From positions 45,392-109,391 of the forward strand of contig NZ_RQYT01000010.1 of the NCBI RefSeq assembly GCF_003932785.1: a stretch of 64,000 nt of DNA, read 5' to 3'. The DNA comes from Arachnia propionica (GTDB lineage Bacteria > Actinomycetota > Actinomycetes > Propionibacteriales > Propionibacteriaceae). The stretch's first letter is position 1, and every line of letters begins with the position of its first letter. This document shows positions 37,522-46,615 of this stretch, one piece after another. The position numbers and the translations under genes were made by a program. Under the pieces are notes generated by a model, which searched no databases, was not told the origin of the DNA, and was given only the letters and a program-made list of their open reading frames with translations.

Positions 37522-38363
37522 AGGCTGTCGAGACCCACAAGCGCAGCTGGGTGAGCATCATCGTGGTGGCCCTGTTGTGTCTGCTGTGGTTGCTGCCCAC
37601 CATCGGTCTGTTGGTGACCAGCTTCCGGCCCATCGACGACATCAACTCCTCGGGGTGGTGGGAGGCGATCTTCCGACCGGCCTTCACGTTGCAGAACTAC
37701 GTCGGGGTCTTCGAGAACAGCAACATGGCGATGGCCTTCGTCAATGCCTTGGCGGTCGCGATTCCGGCCACCATCATCCCGATCATGTTCGCGGCCTTCG
37801 CGGCGTACGCCTTCACGTTCCTGGACTTCCGGGGGAAGGACTTCCTGTTCGTCACGATCGTCGCGGTGATGGTCGTGCCGTTGCAGGTGGCGCTGCAGCC
37901 GATGCTGGACCTGCTCGGCCCCCGGGGGCTGAACATCGCGGGCCAGTACGTCGCGGTGTGGTTGCTGCACACCGGGTTCGGCATGCCGCTGGCGATCTAC
38001 ACCCTTCGCAACTACATGACCACGCTACCGCGTTCCATCATCGAGTCCGCGAAGATGGACGGGGCCACCCACTACCAGACCTTCTGGAAGCTGGTGTTCC
38101 CCATGTCGATGCCGGCGATCGCCGGGTTCGCCATCCTGCAGTTCCTCTGGGTGTGGAACGACCTGCTGATCGCGCTGCTGTTCCTCAAGCCGGAGAACGA
38201 GACGGTCATCGTCTCGCTCAAGGGGATGCTGGGCACGCAGGGCCAGGGTTGGGAGCTGCTGACCGCGGGCGCGTTCATCTCGATGGCGCTGCCGCTGCTG
38301 GTCTTCATCCTGCTGCAGCGGTTCTTCGTCCGGGGCATGACCGCAGGGGCGGTCAAGGGCTGA
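37518..38363 (+). CDS. sugar ABC permease, MalG/AglG type
   Basis: 281 aa with six hydrophobic segments. The EAA loop reads SIIESAKMDGATHYQTFWKL. It overlaps the previous gene by 4 bases. CUT1 importers need two such permeases, a binding protein and an ATP-hydrolysing pair; all but the ATPase are here. A 16-bp hairpin about 70 bp beyond its stop marks the likely end of the operon. Confidence 0.93.
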   Translation: MKAVETHKRSWVSIIVVALLCLLWLLPTIGLLVTSFRPIDDINSSGWWEAIFRPAFTLQNYVGVFENSNMAMAFVNALAVAIPATIIPIMFAAFAAYAFTFLDFRGKDFLFVTIVAVMVVPLQVALQPMLDLLGPRGLNIAGQYVAVWLLHTGFGMPLAIYTLRNYMTTLPRSIIESAKMDGATHYQTFWKLVFPMSMPAIAGFAILQFLWVWNDLLIALLFLKPENETVIVSLKGMLGTQGQGWELLTAGAFISMALPLLVFILLQRFFVRGMTAGAVKG

Positions 38364-38434
38364 CGCGCGGGACCACCGGTTCTCGGGACGGGGTGGGCAG
38401 ACGTTGCCGACGGCGGCTGCTCGTCGCGGGGACC

Positions 38435-38483
38435 GGTTCGCCTGCCTCAACGCGGGTTCGCCTGTTTTGAGGCAGGCGAAACC
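38435..38483 (+). terminator. hairpin terminator of the alpha-glucoside importer operon
   Basis: GGTTCGCCTGCCTCAA pairs with 38467-38483 with a single bulged base and a 16-base loop. It lies 71 bp after the permease stop. There is no T-run. Confidence 0.65.
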
Positions 38484-38491
38484 GCCACGGT

Positions 38492-38547
38492 CACGAACCG
38501 CCGCCCTTCCTTCGGTTGAAACGGGCGAAGCAGGGCGGCGATTCGTG
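38492..38547. repeat. dispersed palindromic element, copy 3 (short form)
   Basis: Arms CACGAACCGCCGCCCTTCCTTC (38492-38513) in imperfect pairing with 38527-38547, whose end reads GCGGCGATTCGTG. The arms match the copies at 11868 and 15072, but the loop is only 13 bp. Confidence 0.75.
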
Positions 38548-38653
38548 CTCGCTCGGGTGCGCGGGTTGGGGGCAGGTGGGGCTGTCCGTCGGGTGAACCC
38601 GGTTGTGCGGGCGATCTCCCACTGCGACGGGAGCTGCTGGGGCCTGGCCGGGG

Positions 38654-38672
38654 GTAGGTTAGGCACACCTGT
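38654..38672. promoter_or_regulatory. DtxR/IdeR-like iron box
   Basis: GTAGGTTAGGCACACCTGT matches the DtxR/IdeR consensus (TTAGGTTAGGCTAACCTAA) at 14 of 19 positions, including the whole left half core. It lies 49 bp before the ATG at 38722, in the promoter region, so the gene is probably repressed when iron is plentiful. Confidence 0.65.
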
Positions 38673-38721
38673 TTTCAATGGCGTATTCTGGCGGCATCTT
38701 AATCGAGCGAGAAGGCGTGCC

Positions 38722-39525
38722 ATGAGTGTCACCCCGAATGTTCGCCGCGACGCGGTGCCCGACCTGTCAGCGATCTCCCTTGCCGAGCGCATGGTGACCG
38801 GGAGCGCCAGTTGCTCGCTGACGGCGTGGCGCCTCGACACGCAGTATGACCTCGTCGCCCACGGACTCGCTGTCGGTGGGGAACTCGTCGTCGCCGTGCG
38901 GCCGCCGTTGGAGTGCCCGCTCGCGACGTTGCCGCCCGGGACCGGCGTCGAGGTGCGCCTCGACCTCGTGCGCGACTGCTCCGATCCGATGCTCCGCGTG
39001 GTCGCGGCTTCCTGCCACCTGCTGGGTGAGCTGACCTTCCTCGACCGCAGTGAATGTGCCCGGCTGCTCCAGGAGGCTGAACTCCCGGAGCGCGTGGCCG
39101 AGCTGGCGGGGTTCCCGGGAACCCGGATCGGGGTCGTGACCACCGACCGGGTCCTCGTCCATGATCGACGTGGTGTCACCCCGGTGCCATGGGAGGCCCT
39201 CGGAACCCCGCTGGCCGACTTCCCCCGCGACGACTTCGGTCTGCACGACGCCGTCGTCTCCCAGGGGCAGGGACGGCTCGGGATGCTGTGTGACGCCGTG
39301 CGGCTCGGCATCGTCCCCGGAACGGCGACGGTGCGTCCGACCGGCAGCCAGGTCTGCGGTCACGTCCTCGACCGAGTGTTCTGCATCGACGTGGACCGTG
39401 CCGGGGCCACGCTCATGCGCATCGGAGCGGAGGAGACGGTGACGGCCTTCATCGAGTTCCCGACCTGTCCGACGTGCCCCGAGGCCGTGGGGGAGACCCT
39501 CTCGGCGATCGCCTCCGCCATGTGA
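38722..39525 (+). CDS. unrecognised protein, probably iron-regulated
   Basis: 267 aa, no signal peptide or membrane helices. The first half (SCSLTAWRLDTQYDLVAHGLA, LVVAVRPPLECPL) looks like a split-barrel beta fold as in haem-handling DUF2470/pyridoxamine-oxidase-like proteins, but this is a weak resemblance. Five Cys are notable, including CPTC near the C-terminus and CGH-(x)7-C around 211-221. The ATG at 38722 fits the promoter layout, with a DtxR-like box 49 bp upstream. Iron or haem metabolism is therefore a reasonable inference, not a demonstrated function. Confidence 0.65.
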   Translation: MSVTPNVRRDAVPDLSAISLAERMVTGSASCSLTAWRLDTQYDLVAHGLAVGGELVVAVRPPLECPLATLPPGTGVEVRLDLVRDCSDPMLRVVAASCHLLGELTFLDRSECARLLQEAELPERVAELAGFPGTRIGVVTTDRVLVHDRRGVTPVPWEALGTPLADFPRDDFGLHDAVVSQGQGRLGMLCDAVRLGIVPGTATVRPTGSQVCGHVLDRVFCIDVDRAGATLMRIGAEETVTAFIEFPTCPTCPEAVGETLSAIASAM

Positions 39526-39595
39526 GGTCTGCGCCCGGGCGGGGTGGTCGTGAGATGCTGACTCCATTGTCAACCGATCACCCGCCGGAGGAACC

Positions 39596-40321
39596 ATGAG
39601 TTTCGACGATCCCCGCCTCGCCGTCGTCTACGACATCGACAACCCCGACGGGCCGGATCACGACTTCTACCGGCGCCTGGCCGATGAGACCGGGGCCCGG
39701 AGCATCACGGACCTGGGGTGCGGCACCGGCATCCTCACCGTGACCCTGGCCCGGTCGGGACGCGAGGTCACGGGCATCGACCCAGCGCCTGCGATGCTGG
39801 AGCAAGCGGGGAACCGGCCCGGTGGGGATCGGGTGACGTGGCTCCTCGGCACCGCAGAGATGATCGCCCCGGAGAGCACGGAGCTCATCCTCATGACCGG
39901 CAACGTGGCCATGCACATCATCGGGGATGCGTGGCATGAGACCCTGGGACACATCGCACAGGGACTGCGGCCCGGCGGGGTGCTGGCCTTCGAGAACCGC
40001 AATCCCGAGGCCGAGGCGTGGAAACGGTGGAACCACGACCTCGCCGAACGTGACACCCCCGTCGGTCGCCTGCGGGAATCCCTCGTCACCGAGCCGCCCG
40101 ATCACCGAGGCGTCGTCGTCATGCACTGCCACAACGAGTTCGTCGACGATGGCGCGGTGGTGGACGTCGACATGCCGCTCCAATTCCGCAGCCACGACCA
40201 GGTGGTCCGCGACCTGGCCGCGGTCGGACTTCGGGTGGAGGCGACCCACAGCAACTGGGAGCAGCGTCCGTTCACGGGAGGTCCCGACGAACTCCTCATG
40301 GTGATCGTCGCTCGCAAGTAG
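39596..40321 (+). CDS. class I SAM-dependent methyltransferase
   Basis: 241 aa. The SAM-binding motif is ITDLGCGTGILTVTLA (near residue 36-51), followed by VTGIDPAPAMLEQA and GLRPGGVLAFE. It has the Rossmann-like core only, so the substrate cannot be told. GGAGGAACC precedes the ATG. It stands alone between the probable iron-regulated gene and a bidirectional terminator. Confidence 0.85.
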   Translation: MSFDDPRLAVVYDIDNPDGPDHDFYRRLADETGARSITDLGCGTGILTVTLARSGREVTGIDPAPAMLEQAGNRPGGDRVTWLLGTAEMIAPESTELILMTGNVAMHIIGDAWHETLGHIAQGLRPGGVLAFENRNPEAEAWKRWNHDLAERDTPVGRLRESLVTEPPDHRGVVVMHCHNEFVDDGAVVDVDMPLQFRSHDQVVRDLAAVGLRVEATHSNWEQRPFTGGPDELLMVIVARK

Positions 40322-40359
40322 GAGGATTCACCTTTCCTCGCATCCTCGTGGACGCAGCA

Positions 40360-40390
40360 CGGCCGCAGCCCCGGATGGGGACTGCGGCCG
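40360..40390. terminator. bidirectional terminator between convergent genes
   Basis: CGGCCGCAGCCCC pairs with GGGGACTGCGGCCG (one bulge) across a 4-base loop. It lies 39 bp after the methyltransferase stop and 37 bp beyond the stop of the convergent cysteine-protein gene. Confidence 0.75.
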
Positions 40391-40426
40391 GTCGTTGCGT
40401 TCAGACGGTTGCCCGTGGGCCTGGGG

Positions 40427-40693
40427 TCAGCGGGCCTCGAAGGAAGTGCACTTGGCGTCGGCGACCTCGACACCGGCGGCGGTGCACATGAGGTCGGAGT
40501 TGTGGACGCACTCGAGACGCTGGCAGGCACCCACGCGGCCGTCAGCGGTGGGAAGGCCGCCGCGGGCGTCCAGCGTGATGAAGGTGGTGCAGGCGGACTT
40601 GCCGTCGATGGTCACGGCGAAGGCGGTGCAGCCGCCGTTGTTGAAGGCGCAGTTGGTGGTGGTGCAGGACTTGAGGGCGGTGATGGTTGACAT
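40427..40693 (-). CDS. double DUF1540 cysteine-rich small protein
   Basis: 88 aa with eight Cys in two similar halves: C10, C15, C22, C35 and C57, C62, C70, C82 (pattern C-x4-C-x6/7-C-x11/12-C, each ending in a Thr/Ser-Phe). This is the DUF1540 pattern, probably a metal-binding (zinc or iron-sulfur) knuckle. There is no signal peptide. AAAGG lies 8 bp before the ATG at 40693; an upstream start at 40735 lacks such a site. The gene is single, with its own AT-rich upstream region and a strong terminator. Function unknown. Confidence 0.82.
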   Translation of the reverse strand: MSTITALKSCTTTNCAFNNGGCTAFAVTIDGKSACTTFITLDARGGLPTADGRVGACQRLECVHNSDLMCTAAGVEVADAKCTSFEAR

Positions 40694-40766
40694 TGTCGGA
40701 CCTTTCGTCTGGGAGGCATCTGACACCATTGACACTAACCCCGGAACAAGGGGTCCGCAAGCAAGA

Positions 40767-40870
40767 GAAACCTGACCTGACTAGGGATATCGATGCTCAT
40801 TGATTGTGTAATCCCGATTGTTTCCGCAGTGTTTTCATCACCTAATTGATGAATCAGCAGGCCAGGTTTC
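40767..40870. repeat. long inverted repeat with inner hairpin in AT-rich gap
   Basis: GAAACCTGACCTG (40767-40779) is complementary at 12 of 13 positions to CAGGCCAGGTTTC (40858-40870). Inside, TTCATCA and TGATGAA (40834-40853) form a perfect 7-bp hairpin. It lies between the menF stop and the promoter side of the DUF1540 gene, and could be a menF terminator or an operator. Confidence 0.5.
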
Positions 40871-40885
40871 CGAGGTCAGGTCACC

Positions 40886-42133
40886 CTACAATCCGAGGGC
40901 GTCGAGCATGGGCCTGAACTTCGCCAAGGTCTCGGCCAGCTCCGAGGCGGGATCCGAGTCGGCGACGATCCCCGCGCCGGCGTACAGCCGGATCTCGTCG
41001 GGCTGGGCCGGGTTGATGTATCCGCCCCTGAGTGCGATGGCCCACTCGCCGTCGCCGGCCGCGTCGACCCAGCCGACGGGACCGGCGTAGCGGCCACGAT
41101 CCAGGGACTCGCGTTGCGCGATGATGCTCCCCGCCAGGTGGGTGGGAGTGCCGCACACCGCTGCTGACGGGTGGAGGGCCGCGGCGAGGGCGAGGGAGCT
41201 CACCTCCGGGTCCGAGACCCCCGTGATGTCCGTCGCGAGATGCATCACGTTCGGCAGGGTGAGCACCGAGGGGGCCTCGGGGACGTTCATGGCCGCGCAG
41301 TAGGGTTCCAGGGCCTCGGCGACGGAGGCCACGGCGAACTCGTGCTCCGAGATGTCCTTGCCGCTCGAGGTGAGCTGCCCGATCCGGGAGACCGGGTCGG
41401 TGTGGTCGGGGTCGATGGACACCGTACCCGCGAGTACCCGGGAGGTGACGAGCTGGTGCTGTCGACGCACGAGCAGTTCGGGTGTGGCCCCGACGAGCCC
41501 GTCGACGAGATAGCTCCACACCATCGGGTATCGCTCGACGAGGCGCCCGAGGATGTGACGCGGGTCGAGGGGGCTGCTGGCGCGCGCCTTCAGGGACCGG
41601 GCCAGCACGACCTTCGACACTGAGTCGCTGTGGATGAGCGCCACGACGTCACGGACCAGGTCCTCCCACTCCGCCTCGGGGAGCCCGTCGGGCATGAGTT
41701 CCAGCCCGGTGGGCGCCGCCGGGGGTTCCGCGGCCTCGGGGAGATCGAGGCTGGAGCGCCCCTCACTGATGCGGGTCATCCAGGCATGTCCTGCGCGACG
41801 ACCGATGATGGTCTCCGGCACGACCAGGATGGAGCGGGAGCGGGTGTTCTCCGGGTCGAAGGCGAAGGAACCGATGGCCAGGGGGCCCGTCCCGAAGGCG
41901 CCGGGGAGCTCTGAGTCGTGGTCGATGTGGGAGGCGGTCTCCGTCCACCACACGTCAGCGGCGTCGGCGTAGTCCGTCTCGAAGCGCGCGACCTCGCCGA
42001 GCGTGACGATCCCCTCCCCCTGGCGGACGAAGGCGGTGGAGTGCTCCGCGTCGAGGAAGCGCAGCAGATCTCCCGGGTCGTCGATGGCGACGGTGGTGGC
42101 TCGCAGCCGTTTCGTCGCGAAGTCTGGGGTCAC
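40886..42133 (-). CDS. menF: isochorismate synthase
   Basis: 415 aa chorismate-utilising enzyme. It converts chorismate to isochorismate, the first step to menaquinone. The C-terminal domain has KVVLARS, GATPELLVRR, SRVLAGTVS, the SGKDISEHEFAV segment with the metal-binding Glu, and HPSAAVCGTPT, followed by RGRYAGPVGW. This fits MenF or EntC-type enzymes; no siderophore synthesis genes are nearby, so MenF is preferred. The GTG at 42133 starts the frame, with no clear ribosome-binding site. It is divergent from the menJ-like gene across 246 bp. Confidence 0.9.
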   Translation of the reverse strand: MTPDFATKRLRATTVAIDDPGDLLRFLDAEHSTAFVRQGEGIVTLGEVARFETDYADAADVWWTETASHIDHDSELPGAFGTGPLAIGSFAFDPENTRSRSILVVPETIIGRRAGHAWMTRISEGRSSLDLPEAAEPPAAPTGLELMPDGLPEAEWEDLVRDVVALIHSDSVSKVVLARSLKARASSPLDPRHILGRLVERYPMVWSYLVDGLVGATPELLVRRQHQLVTSRVLAGTVSIDPDHTDPVSRIGQLTSSGKDISEHEFAVASVAEALEPYCAAMNVPEAPSVLTLPNVMHLATDITGVSDPEVSSLALAAALHPSAAVCGTPTHLAGSIIAQRESLDRGRYAGPVGWVDAAGDGEWAIALRGGYINPAQPDEIRLYAGAGIVADSDPASELAETLAKFRPMLDALGL

Positions 42134-42379
42134 CCGGGGAACGATAGCCGAGGCTGAGCCCGTGCCCGAAGACGGGGTCGTGACCGGGTGTCGCCACGTC
42201 TGGGTCCCACGTCGATTAACGACCCATTTCTGTTGCCTAAATCCTTGGTGAAAGGCCTTGTCAGGGGAGATTTCGCGCGTGCTTGGCTTCGGGTCGCGAG
42301 AACCAATCCGAGCCCCTAGACTGGCCCTGAAATGCGGGGTTCCCTGTCCCGACCGGACTCAACAGTCAAGGAGTGATGA

Positions 42380-43645
42380 ATGCCGAAGGCGCAAGCCGAC
42401 GTGGTCGTCGTCGGTGCAGGCCCCGGCGGCTCAGCCGCAGCCGCCAACCTGGCGAGACAGGGACTCGATGTGATCCTGCTCGAGAAGTCGAGGTTCCCCC
42501 GGGAGAAGGTGTGTGGCGACGGCTTCACGCCGCGCACCACGCGCGCCCTCGTGAGACTGGGCATCGACACCTCCGAGGAGGCGGGCTGGGTTCACAACCG
42601 CGGCCTGCGGATCTACGGCGGACGTGTCGAGCCCTTCCAGCTCGACTGGCCGACCCTCACCGATTTCCCGCCCTACGGTCTCGTGCGCACCCGTGCCGAC
42701 TTCGACGACATGCTGGCCCGCCACGCCGTGGGCTTCGGTGCCGAGCTCATCGAGGAGGCCAACGTCACCGAGGGCATCGTCGACGACCGGACGGGGCGCA
42801 TCGTCGGCGTGCGTACCAAGGACGGCGCGGAGTACCGCGCCCCCGTCGTCATCGCCGCCGACGGCAACTCCTCCCGGCTGTCGGTCTCCATGGGGCTCAA
42901 CAAGCGCGACGACCGCCCCATGGGGGTCGCCTACCGCGCCTACTACCGCTCGGAGACCCGAAGCCATGACGACTACCTCGAGTCCTGGCTGGAACTGTGG
43001 GACGGCAAGCCCCGCGAGTCCACCCTCATGCCCGGCTACGGCTGGATCTTCGGGATGGGCGACGGCACCTGCAACGTCGGCCTGGGTGTGCTCAACACCT
43101 CGAAGTCGTTCCAGCGCACGGACTACCGCGAACTCATGAAGCGGTGGCTCGACAACACCCCCGAGGAGTGGGGCTTCCGTGAGGAGAACCGCATCGGCCG
43201 GATCCAAGGAGCTGCCCTGCCGATGGCGTTCAACCGGCAGCCGGTCTACGGCCGCGGACTGCTGCTCGTCGGCGACGCCGGGGGCATGGTCAACCCCTTC
43301 AACGGGGAGGGGATCGCCTACGCCATGGAGTCCGCGGAACTCGCCGCCGACGCGATCGCCGAGGCCAAGGCGCGAGGATTCGGCACCGAGTCCGCCGAGC
43401 GGGTGCTCCACGCCTACCGCACGCGGCTCAAGGCCAGCCTCGGCGGCTACTACCGGCTGGGCACCATCTTCGTGAAACTCATCGGCGACCCGCGGATCAT
43501 GCACCTGTGCACGACCTACGGGCTGCCCCGCAAGACCCTCATGCGATTCGTCATGAAACTGCTCGCGAACCTGACCGACAGTCGCGACGGGGACGCGATG
43601 GACCGCATCATCAACGCACTGTGCAAGGTCGCCCCGTCCGCATGA
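42380..43645 (+). CDS. menJ: geranylgeranyl reductase family protein, probably menaquinone reductase MenJ
   Basis: 421 aa FAD enzyme. The dinucleotide motif VVGAGPGGSAAA (residues 10-21), the EKVCGDG segment and the second FAD motif LVGDAGGMVNPFNGEGIAYA are present. The family reduces isoprenoid double bonds; in mycobacteria MenJ saturates one unit of the menaquinone tail, and its gene also lies beside a polyprenyl synthase and quinone genes. The position directly before nuoA supports this role. AAGGAG precedes the ATG. nuoA starts 31 bp after the stop. Confidence 0.85.
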   Translation: MPKAQADVVVVGAGPGGSAAAANLARQGLDVILLEKSRFPREKVCGDGFTPRTTRALVRLGIDTSEEAGWVHNRGLRIYGGRVEPFQLDWPTLTDFPPYGLVRTRADFDDMLARHAVGFGAELIEEANVTEGIVDDRTGRIVGVRTKDGAEYRAPVVIAADGNSSRLSVSMGLNKRDDRPMGVAYRAYYRSETRSHDDYLESWLELWDGKPRESTLMPGYGWIFGMGDGTCNVGLGVLNTSKSFQRTDYRELMKRWLDNTPEEWGFREENRIGRIQGAALPMAFNRQPVYGRGLLLVGDAGGMVNPFNGEGIAYAMESAELAADAIAEAKARGFGTESAERVLHAYRTRLKASLGGYYRLGTIFVKLIGDPRIMHLCTTYGLPRKTLMRFVMKLLANLTDSRDGDAMDRIINALCKVAPSA

Positions 43646-43676
43646 CCGGACACGACAGGAGAGGAAGGGACAAGGC

Positions 43677-44036
43677 ATGAACCCCTACATCCCCATCATC
43701 GGGATGGTGGTGCTCGCCACCGGATTCGTGGTGGTATCCATGATCCTGAGCGTGCTCGTCGGCCCGGGCAGGTACAACCGCGCCAAGTACGACCAGTACG
43801 AGTGCGGCATCCAGCCCACCCCGCAGCCCGTGGGCGGTGGTCGCTTCCCGGTGAAGTACTACGTCATCGCGATGCTCTTCATCATCTTCGACATCGAGAT
43901 CGTGTTCCTCTACCCGTGGGCCATCACCTACAACCAGCTGGGGATCTTCGGCATCGTGTCGATCCTGCTGTTCATCGTGACCGTGCTGGTCGCCTACTAC
44001 TACGTCAAGCGCCGCGGCGGCCTCGACTGGGACTGA
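43677..44036 (+). CDS. nuoA: NADH-quinone oxidoreductase subunit A
   Basis: 119 aa with three membrane helices. The conserved loop [11 protein letters not shown] holds the quinone-site Cys, and [11 protein letters not shown] marks helix 2. It belongs to the membrane arm near the quinone site. It is the first gene of a fourteen-gene nuo operon; GGAAGGGAC precedes the ATG. Confidence 0.96.
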   Translation: MNPYIPIIGMVVLATGFVVVSMILSVLVGPGRYNRAKYDQYECGIQPTPQPVGGGRFPVKYYVIAMLFIIFDIEIVFLYPWAITYNQLGIFGIVSILLFIVTVLVAYYYVKRRGGLDWD

Positions 44037-44049
44037 GAAGGAGTCTGCA

Positions 44050-44604
44050 ATGGGTATCGAGGAGAAACTGCCGAGCGGCATCCTGCTCACCAGCGTCGAG
44101 GCCATCTTCGGCTGGGTGCGTCAGGCGTCGTTCTGGCCCGTCACGATGGGTCTGGCCTGCTGCGCCATCGAGATGATGGCCTACGGCACCCCGCGGTACG
44201 ACGCGGGTCGCTGGGGGCAGGAGGTCTTCCGCGCCTCGCCGCGTCAGGCCGACCTCATGATCGTCTCCGGGCGACTGTCGAACAAGATGGCCCCCATCGT
44301 GCGCCAGGTCTACGACCAGATGCCGAACCCGAAGTGGGTCATCTCGATGGGCGCCTGCGCCTCGTCGGGCGGCATGTTCAACAACTACGCCATCGTCCAG
44401 GGCGTCGACCACGTCGTGCCCGTGGACATGTACGTCCCCGGCTGCCCGCCCCGCCCCGACATGCTCATCGACGCCATGTTCAAGCTGCGCAAGCAGGTGT
44501 TCAAGCACCCGATCGGCCCCAACGAGGCCGCGGCCATCGCCGCCCGCGAGGCCGCAGCCCTCGAGGCCCCCGCCACCCACGAGTTGAAGGGACTCATGCG
44601 ATGA
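44050..44604 (+). CDS. nuoB: NADH-quinone oxidoreductase subunit B
   Basis: 184 aa. It carries the N2 4Fe-4S cluster, the last electron carrier before quinone. The ligands are visible: adjacent C37 and C38 (GLACCAIE), C103 (MGACASSGG) and C132 (VPGCPPRP). It is a peripheral-arm subunit. GAAGGAG precedes the ATG. Its stop overlaps the nuoC ATG by 4 bases. Confidence 0.97.
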   Translation: MGIEEKLPSGILLTSVEAIFGWVRQASFWPVTMGLACCAIEMMAYGTPRYDAGRWGQEVFRASPRQADLMIVSGRLSNKMAPIVRQVYDQMPNPKWVISMGACASSGGMFNNYAIVQGVDHVVPVDMYVPGCPPRPDMLIDAMFKLRKQVFKHPIGPNEAAAIAAREAAALEAPATHELKGLMR

Positions 44605-45287
44605 GCGAGACCCCCGGCGAGCTGACCCCGCAGGCCGACGTCCCCACCGCCCCCGTGTTCCAGACGAAGTCCGGCATGTGGAGCCGCGGCTCCGGCGACA
44701 CCTCCGGCTACGGCCGCATCCAGCGTCAGGTCTCGATGCCCGGGCTGACCGAGGGGCCGTTCGGCGAGCCCTTCGACGCCGTCCACGCCAGGGCCAAGGA
44801 GCTGCTGCCGTTCCTCGACGGCGGGCTCGTGCTGTTCGACCGCGGCGAGTTCACCATCTTCGTGCCCCGGGAACACCTGCTGGAGACCGTCAGGGCCTTC
44901 CGAGACGACGCCCACCTGCGCTTCGAGATCTGCGTCTCCGTCAGCGGGGTCCACTACCCGGAGCAGACCGGTGCCGAACTGCACGTCGTCTACCACCTGC
45001 TGTCGATCACCCACAACCGGCGGCTGCGCCTCGAGGTCACGTGCCCCGACGGCGACGCCCGCATCCCCTCCATCGTCGCCACCTACCCGATGGCCGACTG
45101 GCACGAGCGTGAGACCTGGGACATGTTCGGTGTGATCTTCGACGGTCATCCGGGTCTGACCCGCATCCTCATGCCCGACGACTGGGTGGGCCACCCCCAG
45201 CGCAAGGACTACCCGCTGGGCGGCATCGACATCCAGTACAAGGGCGCCACCGTGCCCGCCCCCGATCAGCGGAGGACGTACAACTGA
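44601..45287 (+). CDS. nuoC: NADH-quinone oxidoreductase subunit C
   Basis: 228 aa, separate from NuoD (not fused as in E. coli). The signature [17 protein letters not shown] and the C-terminal [11 protein letters not shown] are present. It is a structural subunit of the peripheral arm beside the quinone site. The ATG at 44601 overlaps the nuoB stop by 4 bases and is preferred to earlier in-frame starts inside nuoB. Confidence 0.96.
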   Translation: MSETPGELTPQADVPTAPVFQTKSGMWSRGSGDTSGYGRIQRQVSMPGLTEGPFGEPFDAVHARAKELLPFLDGGLVLFDRGEFTIFVPREHLLETVRAFRDDAHLRFEICVSVSGVHYPEQTGAELHVVYHLLSITHNRRLRLEVTCPDGDARIPSIVATYPMADWHERETWDMFGVIFDGHPGLTRILMPDDWVGHPQRKDYPLGGIDIQYKGATVPAPDQRRTYN

Positions 45288-46615
45288 TGAGCAACGACAT
45301 CTTCGGCACCGACGTCGAGGCCGACCGCGTCTACCTGGCGCAGGGCGGCGACTGGGGTCAGATCGCGGCCGAGCAGGCCGAGCGCGGCGACGAGGTCATC
45401 GTCGTCAACATGGGTCCGCAGCACCCGTCGACGCACGGTGTGCTCCGTCTCATCCTCGAGATGGACGGGGAGACGGTCACCCACATCCGCCCCGGCATCG
45501 GCTTCCTCCACACCGGCATCGAGAAGAACATGGAGTTCAAGACGTGGACCCAGGGCGTGGCCTTCTGCACCCGCATGGACTACGTCGCCCCGCTTTTCAA
45601 CGAGGCCGTGTACTGCCTTGCCGTCGAGAAACTCCTCGGCATCACCGACGACATCCCGGAGCGGGCCAGCGTCATCCGGGTGCTCATGATGGAGCTGAAC
45701 CGGATCGCGTCCCACCTGGTGGCCATGGGCACCGGCGGCATGGAGATCGGCGCGCTGACGGTGATGACCATCGCGTTCCGTGAGCGCGAGATGATCCTCG
45801 ACTTCTTCGAGGCCATCTCCGGCACCCGCATGAACCACGCCTTCATCCGCCCCGGTGGCGTCGCCTGCGATCTCCCCGAGGGCGGCATCGACCAGCTGCG
45901 TGACATCGTGAAGTGGCTGCGCAAGCACCTGCCCGAGTACGAGATCTTCTGCAACGAGAACCCCATCTTCAAGCTCCGCATGGAGAACGTCGCGAAGATG
46001 GACCTCACCGCCTGCATGATGATGGGCGTCACCGGCCCCATCCTCCGCTCCACCGGCTTCGACTGGGACCTGCGCAAGACGCAGCCCTACTGCGGCTACG
46101 AGACCTACGACTTCAAGTCGATCACCTGGGACACCCAGGACGCCTACGGCCGGTTCCGCATCCGCATCGCGGAGTGCTGGGAGTCGCTGAAGATCGTCGA
46201 GCAGTGCATCGAGCGGCTCGAGAGGACGCAGGGTCAGCCCGTCATGGTGGGCGACAAGAAGATCGCCTGGCCGGCGTCGCTGTCACTCGGCCCCGACGGT
46301 CAGGGCAACAGCTTCGAGCACGTCAAGCACATCATGGGTGAGTCCATGGAGGCCCTCATCCACCACTTCAAGATCGTCACGGAGGGCTTCAAGGTCCCCG
46401 TCGGTCAGGTGTACCAGGCCATCGAGTCCCCCAAGGGTGAGCTCGGTTGCCATCTCGTCTCCGACGGCGGCACCCGCCCCTACCGCGCGCACTTCCGCGA
46501 TCCCGGCTTCAACCATCTGCAGTCCGTGCCCATGATGTGCGAGGGATCCATGATCTCCGACGTCGTCGTGGCCGTGGCCAGCATCGACCCAGTGCTTGGA
46601 GGTGTCGACCGATGA
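45287..46615 (+). CDS. nuoD: NADH-quinone oxidoreductase subunit D
   Basis: 442 aa. It lines the quinone pocket with NuoB. The N-terminal [12 protein letters not shown] (43-54), with its quinone-site His residues, is present, as is the C-terminal DPVLGGVDR. It is related to the large subunit of NiFe hydrogenases but lacks the metal-binding Cys pairs. The ATG overlaps the nuoC stop by one base; the stop overlaps the nuoE ATG by 4. Confidence 0.97.
   Translation: MSNDIFGTDVEADRVYLAQGGDWGQIAAEQAERGDEVIVVNMGPQHPSTHGVLRLILEMDGETVTHIRPGIGFLHTGIEKNMEFKTWTQGVAFCTRMDYVAPLFNEAVYCLAVEKLLGITDDIPERASVIRVLMMELNRIASHLVAMGTGGMEIGALTVMTIAFREREMILDFFEAISGTRMNHAFIRPGGVACDLPEGGIDQLRDIVKWLRKHLPEYEIFCNENPIFKLRMENVAKMDLTACMMMGVTGPILRSTGFDWDLRKTQPYCGYETYDFKSITWDTQDAYGRFRIRIAECWESLKIVEQCIERLERTQGQPVMVGDKKIAWPASLSLGPDGQGNSFEHVKHIMGESMEALIHHFKIVTEGFKVPVGQVYQAIESPKGELGCHLVSDGGTRPYRAHFRDPGFNHLQSVPMMCEGSMISDVVVAVASIDPVLGGVDR

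Larger units (their letters stand above)
38364..38721. other. 358-bp intergenic region with terminator, palindromic repeat and iron box
   Basis: No gene is supported. In order it holds a hairpin terminator (38435-38483), palindromic element copy 3 (38492-38547), and a DtxR-like box (38654-38672). The remaining sequence has no clear feature. Confidence 0.6.
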
